Below, in pieces: positions 24,801 to 37,090 of a stretch of 64,000 bases of DNA (position 1 is its first letter; every line of letters begins with the position of its first letter). This DNA comes from Panagrolaimus kolymaensis. Its lineage: Eukaryota; Nematoda; Chromadorea; Rhabditida; Panagrolaimidae. The stretch covers positions 1 to 64,000 of the forward strand of contig JAJQJQ010000102.1 of the NCBI GenBank assembly GCA_028622995.1. The letters are read 5' to 3'. The notes below the pieces were generated by a model. That model had not been told where the DNA came from, searched no databases, and was given only the letters and a program-made list of their open reading frames with translations. A program made the translations under genes and the position numbers.

Positions 24801-25026
24801 CGGTGCCTTGACTATCTGGTTAGCAGACAGTCGTCGTCTCTATGAGAAGCAAACAAGAGCTTTACGATTTATAATACTGTATCAAAAAAAACATAGAAAA
24901 AAAGCAAAAATCGACAAAAATATTTTAATTTTAGCCAAATTTAAATTAATTAAAACAGTTATTTTTTTTAGACGTGCAAAACATCGAAAACAAAATCCTA
25001 AATCTCGAGGACATCATCGGCATTGA
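21884..25026 (+). CDS. pal-1: Caudal/CDX-type homeodomain transcription factor
   Basis: Five exons: 21884-21908, 22437-22906, 22957-23257, 23366-23537 and 24972-25026. Phases close to 340 residues. Exon 1 encodes only M-A-A-A-S-S-S-I-G, found because the phase-1 acceptor at 22437 needs an upstream exon. The N-terminal half is rich in Asn, Gly, Ser and Met, including Asn runs from AAT/AAC repeats. The homeodomain occupies residues 272-331, with a caudal-type R-T-x-D-x-Y-R-x-V-Y start, E-K-E-F-H-x-S-x-F-I-T and K-I-W-F-Q-N-R. Gln50 and Asn51 are intact. An intron of 1,434 bp splits the codon for residue 52. Only nine residues follow the homeodomain. Caudal proteins specify posterior and hindgut or muscle fates. 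Divergence at other homeodomain sites leaves the exact ortholog name inferred. Confidence 0.85.
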
Positions 25027-26387
25027 ATTTAAATATTTAATTCTGTAAAAATAATTAATTCTATCTGCTTTTTTCTTTGTTTTTGTTTGTAGTTTTTTGA
25101 CGCTGAAAAGAATCTTTCTTCTGATTCTCGGGCGTCAAGAAAAAAAAAATCATTTATTTTTCAATTCTTTGCATTTTTAAAGAAAAACTTTTTTTTGTTG
25201 TTTTAAAAACAAAAAAACATATTTATTGTGTGAAAATTTTTAACTGTTTATGTATCATTTTTTCAGTCGTCACTTTTTTGTTTGTGTTTTATGTATTTAA
25301 AAAAATTGGCATTTCCCAGAAAAAAAATAAAATAATAAACTTAACTTTTTTTTTGTTTTGTTTTTTGACTTTTCACCCTATTTTTAGATTGATTTTTTTA
25401 TTTTTTGCATAAATATCTTTCTTTCTTTCTTTTTTTATGTATTTAACTTTTTTTTCTTCTTTCTCCGCAGTAGCCGATAGATGATAGGTTAAGGTAAAAA
25501 AAAAAGAAAAAAATATCTTCATCTTAAAATAAAATAAAAAAATTTTTGTGATAAGCAGCCAACAGCTTCTGTGTGCAAATATTGAACTGATAAAATTCTT
25601 TCCTTTTCTCTCTCCTTGTGTCGGCTTCTTTTTTTCCATTTTTTCTTTTGAGCATTTGCCGAATATTCTTCTTTTTTTTTGCTTTGAATTAATGCCGCGC
25701 TACTGATAATACTGCTTTTTTTTTCTCGTTTGATGGTTGGTTGACTGCTAAAAAATTTCGTCGCCTTGATTCTAATTTTTTTTTTATTAGAATCACTGAG
25801 CAACGAAAAAAAGAGGACACCGACGACACAAACAAGAAAGGCGCCAAAATGGATTAACCACGTACTTATGTTTTTTCTTCTTTTCTTTCGATTAGTATTG
25901 AAAATCCTTCACCAACCAACACTTGACAAGATTAACATCATATTGAAGAGACAAATGAATTTATTATGAGAGGGAGCAAACAAACAAACATTGCTTTTTT
26001 TTTATTTTCTTTCATTTTGTAATTTGATTTTTGAGGTGAAAACTCTAAAAATTTAAGTAATAAATTTGTTTATTTTTAATTGAGCGAAATTTTTTTCAAA
26101 CGAGGAAAGACAACCAAAAAAAAAACAAGAATCACAATTAAATTAAATTAAATTTACATATCCTGATTATTGTTATTTACACGGCGGTTTTGATCAAAGT
26201 GATTAAACGAAAAATAAAGTAATATCATATTAAATAATATCTTGGTTATGTATAATAAATAAATAAGCACCCGATGGAAATAATAAAAAACAACCAAATT
26301 AATAATAATAACTAATAAATATTATTGAGATTCTAAATATTATTTTTACCCTATTCGATGAAAATTTTTTTTTGAAGAATTTATGTT
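25027..26387. other. Intergenic region between convergent caudal and USP genes
   Basis: About 1.36 kb of A/T-rich DNA with no supported gene. It contains AATAAA words that could serve both 3' ends. Confidence 0.5.
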
Positions 26388-29300
26388 TTAATTTTGGACA
26401 TCCATTTTTTCAACAACGGTTGTGTTTTCCGCATCATCATCGTCGTCAGTTGAAGCATTTTCTTCTTCTCCTCCATTACACGTGTCCGTCGTTGTTGTTT
26501 CTATGGATGTGGTTGTGGTTGGTGATGATAAATCCATGCTGCTTTCATTATTTTCTTCATCATTTTCATCCGCGGCTTTTTGATATACTATTAAAGTAGC
26601 ACCTCGAAGGTCCATTTCCTCTTCGTCAATGAGCTAAAAAATTAGTTAAAATTAATTTCTGGTTCCCAATTTTTAGATATAAATTTTTTTTCATTTTGTT
26701 ACCGACTTAAAAATGAGTTCACGACTAGTGTTTTAAAGCATACAAAATTTTTAGTTTATTATTCAAATCTTAGATTTATTCCAGAAGAATAAAAGCTTTT
26801 TTTTAAAACCAAAATAGTAACAAATAAAAGTTGGATCTTCCAATGCTTTCATAATTTTCTTGTTGAAAAGCTTTTTTATCAAAAAAAAACTTACGGATGA
26901 TTCTTCATCATTAATATAATACCAATATCCTTTTCGTTTACAATAACAAACATAATGACCACCTTCCAGTTCACCTTTATGAACCACAAATCCAGTGCAT
27001 TCATAAACAGTATCCGAGTGGCCCACTGTCGTATAAGTTCCAACATTAAAATCATGCAATGGAAATTTCACCGCGGCTTTGTCTTTCACCCATCGATTAT
27101 GTCTTGAAAGAATAAATCTTTTAATATTTATTACCAAAGTTTCTGGCAATCGATTGATGGAAACTTTTTTTTCGTGATAAGTTTTAATTTTGCATTTTTC
27201 ACAAGTTAATTGAGTATCCAAAATTTCTGGAAATACAGCATTTTCCATGCATTCAGTAATATTTATTTTTCGGCCTGGACTATTTTTTTGAATTATTTGA
27301 AACACAGAATTGTCGGAACTTCGAGAATGGGTTAAAATTCCGCACCATTTTAAAAAATATGGCATATATTTCCATTGAACCGAAATATATTTCGCAAATT
27401 CATAGGGAATTAGTTCAGAATTTTGAGGTATTATGCAACCTGTACAATATAGAGTCCAATGACATTTTGGGCATCGAAGTCCAGTGCTTTCACAATAAAC
27501 CAAATAAAATGGATAATCTTCAGTTTTTTCATTTCTGTAAAAAATCAAATTTGCTTTTGGCATTTTAAAAGATAAAACTCACTCATAAAGAGCCCTATTT
27601 AAAGCTGTTCCTTCTTCCCCCGAAGCATATTCATTTTTAATTAAATTAAAATAATTCATAACAATTTTATATAATTTTTCTCCATTTAATCCATTTTCAT
27701 AATTAAAAATATATGGTGCACCAGCTTCAACGATTCCATATCGATGAATTCGATCCACTAAAGCCGTTCGAGAATTACGAATCAGTCTTTGACGAGCTAT
27801 GCATAATTGATTTGAAATTTGGTTATTGGGTTTAAGAAATTGATAAATATGAAACGCTTCATTGTCGTTCATCGCTATCACAGTTCGAAGAAGTAAGTTT
27901 TCAGGTTCGTCGATTACACTTTTCTGAAAAAAATTAAGTTTTTTTGGGGAAAAGAAAATTGTTGAGAAAAGTAACAAACTTGTTGGTCATGGGTTGCACT
28001 AGCAAGGAAGACAAATAAATTATCCGCTGATGTCCCATTAATTTCTGCGACTCTTCCAAGAAATGCATCCATTTTTAAATCTTGTGGACATTGCAAAACT
28101 TTCTCCACGAATAGAGTTTGGGGCAAATTTACAACTAAAAAACCATAAATTTTAACCTTTTCTTCAACTCAGAGAAAAAAAATACCCATATATTTTACAT
28201 TTATATTATGATCTTGAAGAGTTAAATTAAACGATTTAAAAGGTTCAAATGAATATGAAATATTTCCACATCCTGTGCATTTTAAATCCGATCTTGTTTG
28301 ACCTTCGAAACCCGTAGTAATAAAGCTTATTCCACTTTGGAGGTGTTTCTGCCATTCAATTTCACCTTTTTCAATTGGTGATTCTGGCTCTGGATGAACC
28401 ACGCCATTGGATGGTTTTATGTGGAAAGGAGCACATTCATCGTGAAGGATGTTTAAAATCTTTTCAAATGCTTCGTGGCAGTCATGCTCGTAATGATCTG
28501 GGAATTCTGATTTTGAAAGGAATACTTTCTAAAAATTAATTATAATTTTTTTACAAAAATTTTAATAAAATTCAAAAGTTTGTTTACCTTAAAATCAGTT
28601 GGCGAAACCACGGCTTCGCAATTATTTATTTCAAAATATACTCGACTTAATTGAAATATCAAACTGCTGGTGTCTTTGCATAAATTACTTTGCCAAAATT
28701 CTTTTGATCTCAAAAATCCCATACATTTAATATCCGCAAAAAGTTGAAGCGCCACATTTAAATAACACGTCCTTCCAAGATTCACTAATCCCGTAACTCT
28801 CGAAAATACAACTTTCGTTAATTCAGCTTCATTGCCTTCAAGAATTTCATGTGAAGGCCATTCGTCTTTTTTAGATTCTCTTTCTTCAAGCAAAAATATT
28901 ATTGTTTCCAAACATCCAAAATCAGCGACATTTGATTTTTCAGTTACCAAAGAATCTAAAGGATTTGCATCAACTTGAATAACTCTCAATCGATATCGGG
29001 CAGAGAAAATATTTTTTTCTACCAAAACTTTCACGACATCATAAATTTTTGCATCTCGATCAATTGGAATAACTTTAAGAAATTGACGATCAAATTTTTT
29101 GTTTATAACTTTTAAAGTGTTCAGGTAAAGGAATAAAGCATGTGGCATATATAAATCATAAAAATGGGATGAACTTGGCTGAAAAACAAAAAAGTATTAG
29201 TATCCAAAAAGAAAAAAAATTAGCTGTTGACCATTATCCAAAAAAGCACACGATGAAAATAATTTAAATTTTGATTGTGTGTTTTTTTTCAATAAATTCA

Positions 29301-30904
29301 TCGACAGTTTAGAGTCTGAAGTTAATAAACTCACTTTAGGCTGATACCAATCTGTTGGCCATTCACAAACTAAAGTTTTTATATTACAACTTGTTCGATG
29401 CAAAAATTTTGGTGGATGTTCTAATTTCAGCCAATAACAAATAGATTCATATAAAATTGATGGAATTGGAAAGAAATCTTTTTTGAGGACAAGATTTCGT
29501 CGGCAAACAAATTGGGAGGTTGGCTAAAAAAATATTCATCATTTTTGAATCAAATTTATATTATAAAAAACTTACAAAAGTATCTTTAAAAAGTGTGATT
29601 TTTTCTTCTAAACTCTCCGAAGGCAAATAATCAATTTTAATTAATTTTTTAGTTCCAAGGGCTTCGATAACTTTAATATATTGATTATTGGTTAAAATAA
29701 TCCATTCCTCAAAATGATCTGGTTCTAAATCCAAAACAACTTTATTCAAAACTTTTGCAGCTACTTCATAATCTTCGATTGGGGCTCCAAGACACACGCA
29801 ACCAATCATAAATGAAAGATAATCCAAATATATTGAAACTGCTGAACATTTTGCAGCCCAAATCACAAAATCTTCATATAATATTTTATCTTTAAATTTC
29901 ATATGCAAAGTTCGATCTTTTTCTGAGATGTTTGAATCATTGTAAAATTGTTTGATTCCATGAAGCGGAAGAAAACCATTTCGATCGGGATCCCAAATTT
30001 TTGCGAAAGCTAAAAACAATAAAAATTACAAACTTTTTTTTCTCGAAAATTCAAATTAAAATTATTTCTTACTTTTATATCTCTGAAAAGCTGGGCCTCG
30101 AGTTATTGAAGAAAGTCCAGAAACATATTCCGTTAAAGCAATATTCGGTCTTTGATAAACATTAAAAACATTGAATAAACCTTTCTTTATTTCATCCGAA
30201 CACGGAATGGTTATTAAACTTGAAAATTCTTCAAAATTAAAACTTTCAGTTTTGTTATGTTTTTTTAGAAATTCAAAGATCACGCTTATATCAAATTCAT
30301 TAACTAAAAAAAGTAAGTAAAAAAGAATATATAAATAATATAAATATTTTTTTTGTGATAAATAAAAAATAAACATACAATGAGTTACAGAAGTTAAAAC
30401 TTCTTCGAAGGAATTAAATATTGCATCTTTTTTAATCCAATGAATATTTGAGAGATCAATTTCTGAAGGCAAAATATCTCCAAGCAAACCTTAATAAAAA
30501 AAAATTATCGTGTGCTTTTTTAAAGCTAGGAGTTGAAATCCAAAAACTTACGTTGAATACATTCTCGATTTCCATGCCGCAAAATTAAAATATTTCTAGC
30601 AAAAGTAAATTCATCAACGTTTTGTCTTCCTCCATCTCGACGAAAATTATTCCATAATTTTAGTTTTATTTCATCGTCTACTACTTGATGAACAAAAAAT
30701 ATATTACAAAAATCATCAAAATTTAAACTTCGACGATTTCCCCAAGTTGTTTGGATTGAATGCCATTCAGCTGAGGCGACTATAATTTTCGACTTTTATT
30801 AACCACAAAAAAAATAATGGGTTTAATAAAAAATACTTACGCAAATCTTTTGGATTATGGCTACTTATTTTTTCCCATGTCAATGTTGAGGAGTTCGATC
30901 CCAT
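26388..30904 (-). CDS. cyk-3: USP32/CYK-3-type ubiquitin C-terminal hydrolase
   Basis: Twelve exons: 30841-30904, 30552-30779, 30379-30489, 30073-30303, 29576-30009, 29335-29523, 28588-29178, 28186-28528, 27980-28134, 27583-27923, 26895-27534 and 26388-26633. All phases close, giving 1,190 residues. Order: M-G-S-N-S-S (possible myristoylation), an EF-hand-like region (loop D-P-D-R-N-G-F-L at about 217, with Gly instead of the terminal Glu, so Ca binding is doubtful), a DUSP-like region, a ubiquitin-like stretch, then the split catalytic core. The Cys box is N-L-G-R-T-C-Y-L-N (Cys about 557), followed by H-D-C-H-E-A-F. The His box is G-G-H-Y (His about 1089) and ends Y-I-N-D-E-E-S-S. Two CxxC pairs of the zinc-like finger are present. 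It removes ubiquitin; the worm homologue is needed for early embryonic osmoregulation and cytokinesis. The tail is acidic and Thr-rich. Confidence 0.9.
26763..26858 (-). other. Candidate alternative last exon of the USP gene
   Basis: After the donor at 26894 the intron contains a second coding segment. Acceptor CAACAAG at 26859 gives a 36-bp intron, then the frame K-I-M-K-A-L-E-D-P-T-F-I-C-Y-Y-F ending at TGA 26763. It matches the expected closing strand of the USP fold about as well as exon 26388-26633. It may be an alternative terminus or a relic. Confidence 0.35.
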
Positions 30905-32086
30905 ACTATTTAAACTCAAAATTAACGAAGAGTGTCAAGAGTTAAAGGCACAGGACTATGGATTTATAAAATATGGAATATAAAGTTTCCAGATTTTTAC
31001 TAATTTATGATAAAAAGAAAGGTAATAAGAAAAACAATGACCATTGGACTTTTGTTAAAAAAATTCAAATTTTAGAGAAAAAAACGAGAAAAAATAACCA
31101 GCTGCGGACATAAAAAACCATTCGTCTTAAGAATTTTTGTTTTTTAGACTGTGGACTTTCAACGGCGAAAAAGGTAAAGAAAAAAAGAAGACTTTTTATG
31201 ATTATTTATAAATTAAAGAAACTAAGAAAAGGTTTAAAAAATTTCGTTTTAATTTAAACCATTAAACTAAAAAGCTAATGAGCTCATTTTAAAAACAACA
31301 GATTTAATTTTAACAGTTTTACTCAAAGGAAAAAATGAAAAGCAAACAGAAAAAGTATGCATCCTCCAGATTCTTGCATGACCAAGAAGAATTTTAGTTA
31401 TATTAAAATTAGTTAGTGACTATAACTTTTTAACAACAAGTGTTTGTGTTTCACTAATTTCGGGTTCTGTCTAAAATTATGTATGTTTTTTTTTGTTTTT
31501 GTCATTTTTTCTGCGCCCTTGCCTTTTGGGTTTTTTTTCGAAGACTTACAAAGTTTTGAAATCATTTATGGTATTTATTTTTGAAAGATAAAAGCCAAAA
31601 AAAAAAAACAGTTTTTTGTTATTGAAAAATTGAAACTTTTTTGCCGCTTATTTTTTTCTTTTTTTATATTAAATAAAGTTTTTGCCTTTCGAATTTTACC
31701 TTATTGCCTTTAGCTTTAAAAAATCTTTAAAGGAAAAGGTAAGCCTATATATGAACTATTTATATGAGTCATTTGGCCTTATCAATATTTTTAAAATAAA
31801 CCTGGCAGCTTTCCCATTGACTAATATTTTGTCATTATCGAATTTTTAGGATCAGAAAAAAAATATTTTTAGGGTTTTTTTCCAAAAGAAAAGTTTTTTG
31901 CAAAAAAACATGGCTAAACACCGCCTTTTTTTCTTGTATTTTAGATTACGTAATACAATTTGATTTTTGTTCTTTCTTTTATCCCTTTTTTTATTTTAAA
32001 GGCAAAAATTTTTTTGTTGTTGCTGCGCGAAACCTTTTTTTCATTTCTATAGATTTTTACTTTTCGTCTCTCTTCATTTCAGGCCG
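30905..32086. other. Divergent spacer between USP gene and bZIP-like gene
   Basis: About 1.18 kb between two divergent start codons. No coding frame was recognised. The CAG just before 32087 is a cis- or trans-splice acceptor, so the 5' UTR or an upstream exon of the next gene may lie here. Confidence 0.45.
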
Positions 32087-33078
32087 ATGGGTTCTCAATC
32101 ACATAATTATACCGGATATTTCCCAGACCAAAATTCAATGGCTGGCGAATATTATGATGAAAATTCATTGCCACCCCAAAATCATACAACGGTAAATGAT
32201 CTTAATACCTTGCCATCACAAATTGATAATTACCAAATCCAAAACGAACAACCTAATTTTGGTTTTGTTACAATGCACCCCAACTATTCTTGTACCGGTG
32301 GAAACTATGCTTCAAATCAATATCCATACTCATCATCACAAAGTAGCACTATTACACCCGAGTAAGATTATAATTTAAAAAAAAAACTTCTAAATTTTGA
32401 TAAGAAATGAATGGAACTCTCATAGCCAAAACATTTATTTTTTTGTAATATTTTTTAATCAATAAAAAGGATTTTAGCAGTTCATACGTGTCACAAGTAA
32501 CTCCTTCTTGTCAAAACTATAATTCTTCAACAAACGATTTTTTGAGCTCCAATGAAATGAGTGCTCCCGCTCAAATTCAAGTTTATGCATCTTCTCCACC
32601 AACCAACATCGTCGCTTCTCCTCCGCCTATGTAAGTAAAATTTTTTTCTAAATTATAAAAAATCAAAGAAGATTTTTTCTAAGTAAAAACTTTTTTAATT
32701 AAGGGAATTACCAAAAAATTGGGATTAGAGGTTAAATAACAAAAACATTTTTAAGCTGAAATAAAGAAATCATTTTTTAATTTTAGAATCTCTTTGACTG
32801 AACAACAACGTCTTGATCAAGACAAACTTGCCAAAAAGAAAGAACAATGCTTTATTAATTCTGCAAATTATCGAGCTAGACAGAGAGCAAAATGCAAGCA
32901 TCTCGATACTAAAGTTCAAGCTGTTCTTCCATCAATGCAGAAATTAATTGGAAAGCTTCATAACATCAATAATGAACATGAAAATCATCCAAACTCAAGC
33001 TCAGTTGATGGCATTTTGAAGGAACTTACGGATTATGTAAATTCCATGGAATATCATGAAAAACCTCAAACTCCTTAG
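32087..33078 (+). CDS. Possible bZIP transcription factor
   Basis: Three exons: 32087-32361, 32478-32630 and 32787-33078, giving 239 residues with closed phases. The first 155 residues are Asn, Ser, Gln, Pro and Tyr rich, like an activation domain. The last exon starts with an acidic/Gln helix and a basic stretch K-K-K-E-Q-C-F-I-N-S-A-N-Y-R-A-R-Q-R-A-K-C-K. This resembles a bZIP basic region with its invariant Asn and Arg spaced about seven apart. It is followed by Leu/Val/Met at roughly heptad spacing (H-L-D-T-K-V-Q-A-V-L-P-S-M), broken by a Pro. The Pro makes a normal zipper doubtful. An acceptor TTTCAG directly precedes 32083, so an upstream exon or trans-spliced leader is likely. Function is inferred. 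Confidence 0.45.
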
Positions 33079-34953
33079 TTTTTATTATTTTTTGCTTTAG
33101 GACCTTTTTTTCAAACAAAAACCGGTGCAAATTTTTATTTTATTTCTTTTATAAAGTGTAAAATTAAGTGCAATTATTCAGATTTCTTTTGATTATAGTA
33201 TTCTAATAATTTTTTGTAATTGTTTTTTAACCGGTGCAAATCTTTGTAATAAAAATCTTTTATCATTTTTTATTATTTTCAAACAAGCAAAATAGTATAA
33301 AATAGAAAAAATATCAAAGAGAAAAAAGTCAGCTAACAAACAAAAATCCTTTATCAACATTATTTTAAATGAAAGTTTTTAAAACAGTTCAGTTTAGGGT
33401 TTTGAATTTTGTGGGAAATCGAAAAATGGGGAAATTTCCCTTTAAAAAGTCATACAAAAGGTTAACAAAGTTATGTAGGACTTTGTAAAATTTTGTTGCG
33501 GAGATTTCTTTCGACAACCTTAGTCCAGTCCAGGCCTCTTCCACGGGCCGGGTTTTGCCGGCCCGGCCCGTGGAAGAGGCCTGGTCCAGTCGTTAATTAC
33601 AAAAGTATGGTAAAATTGAGATTTTTTAATTTCAAAGTTCGTGAAACTTTCAAAAAAAACTTTTTTAAAAGTTAGCTTTTTTGAATGAAAGAAAGAACAA
33701 AGCACAGTAACCACCAAACTATTGCAAAAGAAAATAGAAAGAAGAAGAAAGAAACAAAAACCAAATAATTTCATCAAAAGTAAAAAACACATAAACAAAA
33801 AGCACAAACATCAGTCGAACAAATTTTTAAATACCACAAAAAGCTATCAAAAAAGAGGATGCGCGTACGTACGCCAAATTCAATTCGAGTCCACTATCAA
33901 AATTCAAAAAAAAATTGGTTGTGTTTTCGAAGGTGTTTATCGAGCATCAATTCAAAGCGATTTTGAATTTTCCCAGGCAACGTACACCGCAAAAAAAGGA
34001 AATATGTTTTCATTCTTTTTTTGGTTTTTAGACAATTCATCGCAGTGGAAAAAAAAATGCTCTACATCGGTTTATTCTTTCGAATTTCATTTCAACCTGC
34101 TCAAGGAGTATTGTCCGCTTGCATTTTTTCCATCCCGTTGAAACTTTTTGTTTTGTTTTGCGGAGGCTGCTTGTCCATCTTTTTTTGGGCTGCATTATTG
34201 GACAAAAAGATTAATCAGCATATAATTCCATCAATCGGTTGTTATGGGCTTCTAAATAATAAAAAAAGAAAGCAAAATCTTTTTTATAAAACTTATTTAA
34301 AAAAATTTAATAGATAAAAAGCAAATCGTTCCAAGCTGTTACCCTTGACTCCTTAGTTTTTTTGTTTTGCGTCACAAACATTTCTTTATCAACTTTTGAC
34401 GTATGTAAAATGTCGTCTCTCCATGAACAATTTCTATCGTAAAGTTTTATTTTCACATAAACTATTTTTTTACTTCATTGCGACTAAAATCAAATATCTT
34501 GTCATTGTATGCACTTCAGCGTCTGTTTTCGGAAAATATTTTCGTTTCTGATCTTAATGCTTCAAATTTACATAATGAAGAAAAAAACAAATTGTTTTTT
34601 ACTTCAAAAAATTTATTTATTTTAAAAAGTGAAAAATTAAATAAATAAAATATTTAAACAAGCATTTTTTCTTTCTCATTTTCAAAATCAAAACAATTTT
34701 TTTAGAAGGAAGTTTTTAATTTTCTTGGAACGAAATATGATTTTGAATCACCTTGAGCCATTCATTTTTTTGTTTCAAACAGTCAGCCTTCTATTTTTTG
34801 TTGAATAAAAATAAATTTTTTTTTATTAACAAATAAATTTTTGTACTACTTTTCAACATAAATTTTTTATAAAATTATTCAGCATTTTCTCTAAGTTAAA
34901 AACTAAATAAACCAAGAAATTTCTCAAAAACAAATAAAAAATAAAAATTATTG
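33079..34953. other. Intergenic region with GC-rich hairpin
   Basis: Apart from the hairpin at 33530-33584 I see no supported gene. Overlapping open frames at 33722-34317 have low-complexity Lys/Phe composition and no splice or family evidence. Confidence 0.45.
33530..33584. repeat. Perfect GC-rich inverted repeat (hairpin)
   Basis: Arms 33530-33552 and 33562-33584 are perfect reverse complements (23 bp) around a 9-nt loop, TTTTGCCGG. The arms are about 70% GC in DNA that is otherwise about 25-30% GC. A TCCAGT direct repeat flanks both sides (33524-33529 and 33585-33590), which may be a target duplication. It could be a foldback element terminus or a structured RNA; nothing else identifies it. 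Confidence 0.85.
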
Positions 34954-35868
34954 TTAGCCAAGTACTTTGCTTTTCTTTGGACAATTTGCGATATACGAAA
35001 CACAAAAAGGTCGAAGATCTTTTGTAATTAAACTTATTCCTTGATCACAATAAAATGCAAAATTATCGGCATAATCTTTACAATATTTTGTATCCGTGCC
35101 TTCAGGCAATTCTGAATTTATGGCATCTTTTTCTTTTTTAGTGTTATTACTAAATGGTTCGGGCATGGGTTCGTCGGGTTTATCAAAGAGTGTTCCAAAA
35201 TCTGACCAGTCATTTTCTGGTTTTGGTTTTTTTCGAGCTCGTTCATATTCAATTGAATCATCTTCATGGTTCTGTATTCCGCGGTCTATCTACAAAAAAA
35301 ATCATTAAGTTGGTGCACATGATTTTTAAATTTTCGTTGAGAGGCTAAATAAAAGTAAAAAATGATAAATAATAATTTAAATTTTTTTAGAAAAATAAGC
35401 TTTAAAAAAAGAAAAAATTTGTCCCTCGTTTTCTCTGCCAAAATGAAAAATAATCATGGACTTTCAAGCAAAAATAAAGAAATAGATTTCGGTGAACTTG
35501 ACCTTTTACAAAAGAAAAGACATAAACAATCAAACGAGAAATGTAAAAAAAGAAAACAGTTTGGTCTAAGTTAGAATTCTACTTTATAATCATGTTGCAA
35601 TAAAATTATTCTATAACTTACCAATCGATCATCAGATACCCGAAAATGGATGGGAGAATCGGATTGAACCCGCAAAAATGAATCTTGGCAAAAATCTAGT
35701 GATGGATTTCGTTTACATGCTAACTCCAAGGTTCGGGACATACCTTAAAAGCTAATTCATTACTAGCATAAAAAAAGAAAGTAGCTAAATCGGCTTACAA
35801 TTTACTTTCGTAAAAAATATAAGAGATAAAATAAAAAAATAAGAAGAAATAATCCATTTTGTTATCAT
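34954..35868 (-). CDS. Small secreted cysteine-containing protein
   Basis: Three exons: 35799-35868, 35622-35743 and 34954-35289, giving 175 residues with closed phases. Exon 1 is a textbook signal peptide (I-I-S-S-Y-F-F-I-L-S-L-I-F-F) with cleavage near V-N-C. The mature part has seven cysteines in two groups. The first is C...C...C within about 20 residues of the new N-terminus; the second is Y-C-K-D-Y...Y-C-D...F-C...N-C near the C-terminus. A charged, Lys/Pro/Asp-rich linker joins them. I do not recognise the family. The spacing suggests an extracellular disulphide protein, and an odd cysteine number allows dimerisation. Confidence 0.65.
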
Positions 35869-36328
35869 TTCTTAAATAAATAAAAAAACAAAGATAAAAA
35901 AATATTTTGATTGAAGAAATTTACGTTGGATGATAAAAATTGATTAACGATAACAAATAAATCAACAGCGTAAACTTAACTAACCATTATTATGCGGAGA
36001 CCCTTTTTCTCTTCTTTTTCTTTATTTCGCAAGAGGAGCGAGAGCATCAACAGCAATAAAATACAGACGTGTTTTGAAGTCAAAATTTCCTTTTCTACTG
36101 CCGTTTGTCGTCCCATCACGCACTCAATTGTTTGTTGTTCCAAGGATCTCCAAAAAAAACATCAAAGAAAAAATAATGAATCAAAAAAAGTGATCATTTC
36201 AGAAAAATAAAAAAGGAAAAAAGAAAAGAAGTATTATAAATATGCTTTTTTGCATGGTTAAGGAAATTAGTAAAAAAAGAGAAATAAACAAATAAATATA
36301 TAATTTGTAAGTCTTTTAAATGAATGTA
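35869..36328. other. Spacer between small secreted gene and transposon
   Basis: Nothing supported apart from A/T-rich upstream flank. It ends at the TA that precedes the transposon terminus. Confidence 0.5.
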
Positions 36329-36341
36329 CACTGAAAAAAAG
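36329..36341 (+). repeat. Left terminal inverted repeat
   Basis: CACTGAAAAAAAG, perfect reverse complement of 42706-42718, preceded by TA. The internal A-run lowers its information content. Confidence 0.75.
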
Positions 36342-37090
36342 ATGTGGAGAAAACTGCTACAAAACGGTGAAGGTTTTTGTCACAGAAGTGTGAAACAAAC
36401 AGATGATGTGGTTAGCTATTGTGAAGGCTTATCTTCCACAATATTTGAGGAGAAAAGCTCACATTAGATGGGTAAAATATCTCACACACAAGTATGAAAG
36501 AAAATGTCACAGTACCGCGGGAAAAAATGTAACACAGTTTGTGTAAATATCATAAATGAAGGTTTGATATATTATTGATCCGAGGTTGCAAAAAAGGTAA
36601 CAAAACTTGTAGACTTTTCATAAATTATGGTCGTATTGGAAATCTCTCCAATAAGCTCTGATTTTCCCCTAGTTTCCCGCTGTTTGTAAATTTTCCTCGT
36701 TTTCCGATCCTCTCAAATCCTCCACTAATCTCACTCTCCCATCCTTCCTTCTTTAGGCAGTATATATTTTAAATAGCTTTATTAAGCACAAACAAAACAT
36801 CAACAAATAACAAAAATAATAAACTTAACAAACCATCAATAATTGCAGCTCATTGACGTTCTTATTTATCTCCTTGTCGTTCTTTAGCTGGAAGATCATC
36901 TTCTTGGTCGTGTCGATCATTTGAGAAAACATTAGTTTGAAATTGAGATTCAGCATGGTTGGAGAACAATTGAGTAGCATCATCTTCGATAGGTTCAGGT
37001 ACAGGAGTAGCGACAAGCTCTAAAAAAGACATGTTGAATAAGTAATAAACAAAAGTAAACCAACCTTTTTCTAAAAGTTTGAGAAGCCTT

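Noticed and set aside
24520..24971. Open frame leading into the last caudal exon
   Set aside because: It lies in the 1.4-kb intron and only joins the homeodomain end by chance; the AG at 24970-24971 is the true acceptor and completes the homeodomain.
33722..34317. Two overlapping plus-strand open frames of 98-139 codons
   Set aside because: Low-complexity Lys/Phe/Asn composition, mutual overlap in different frames, no splice logic and no recognisable motif.
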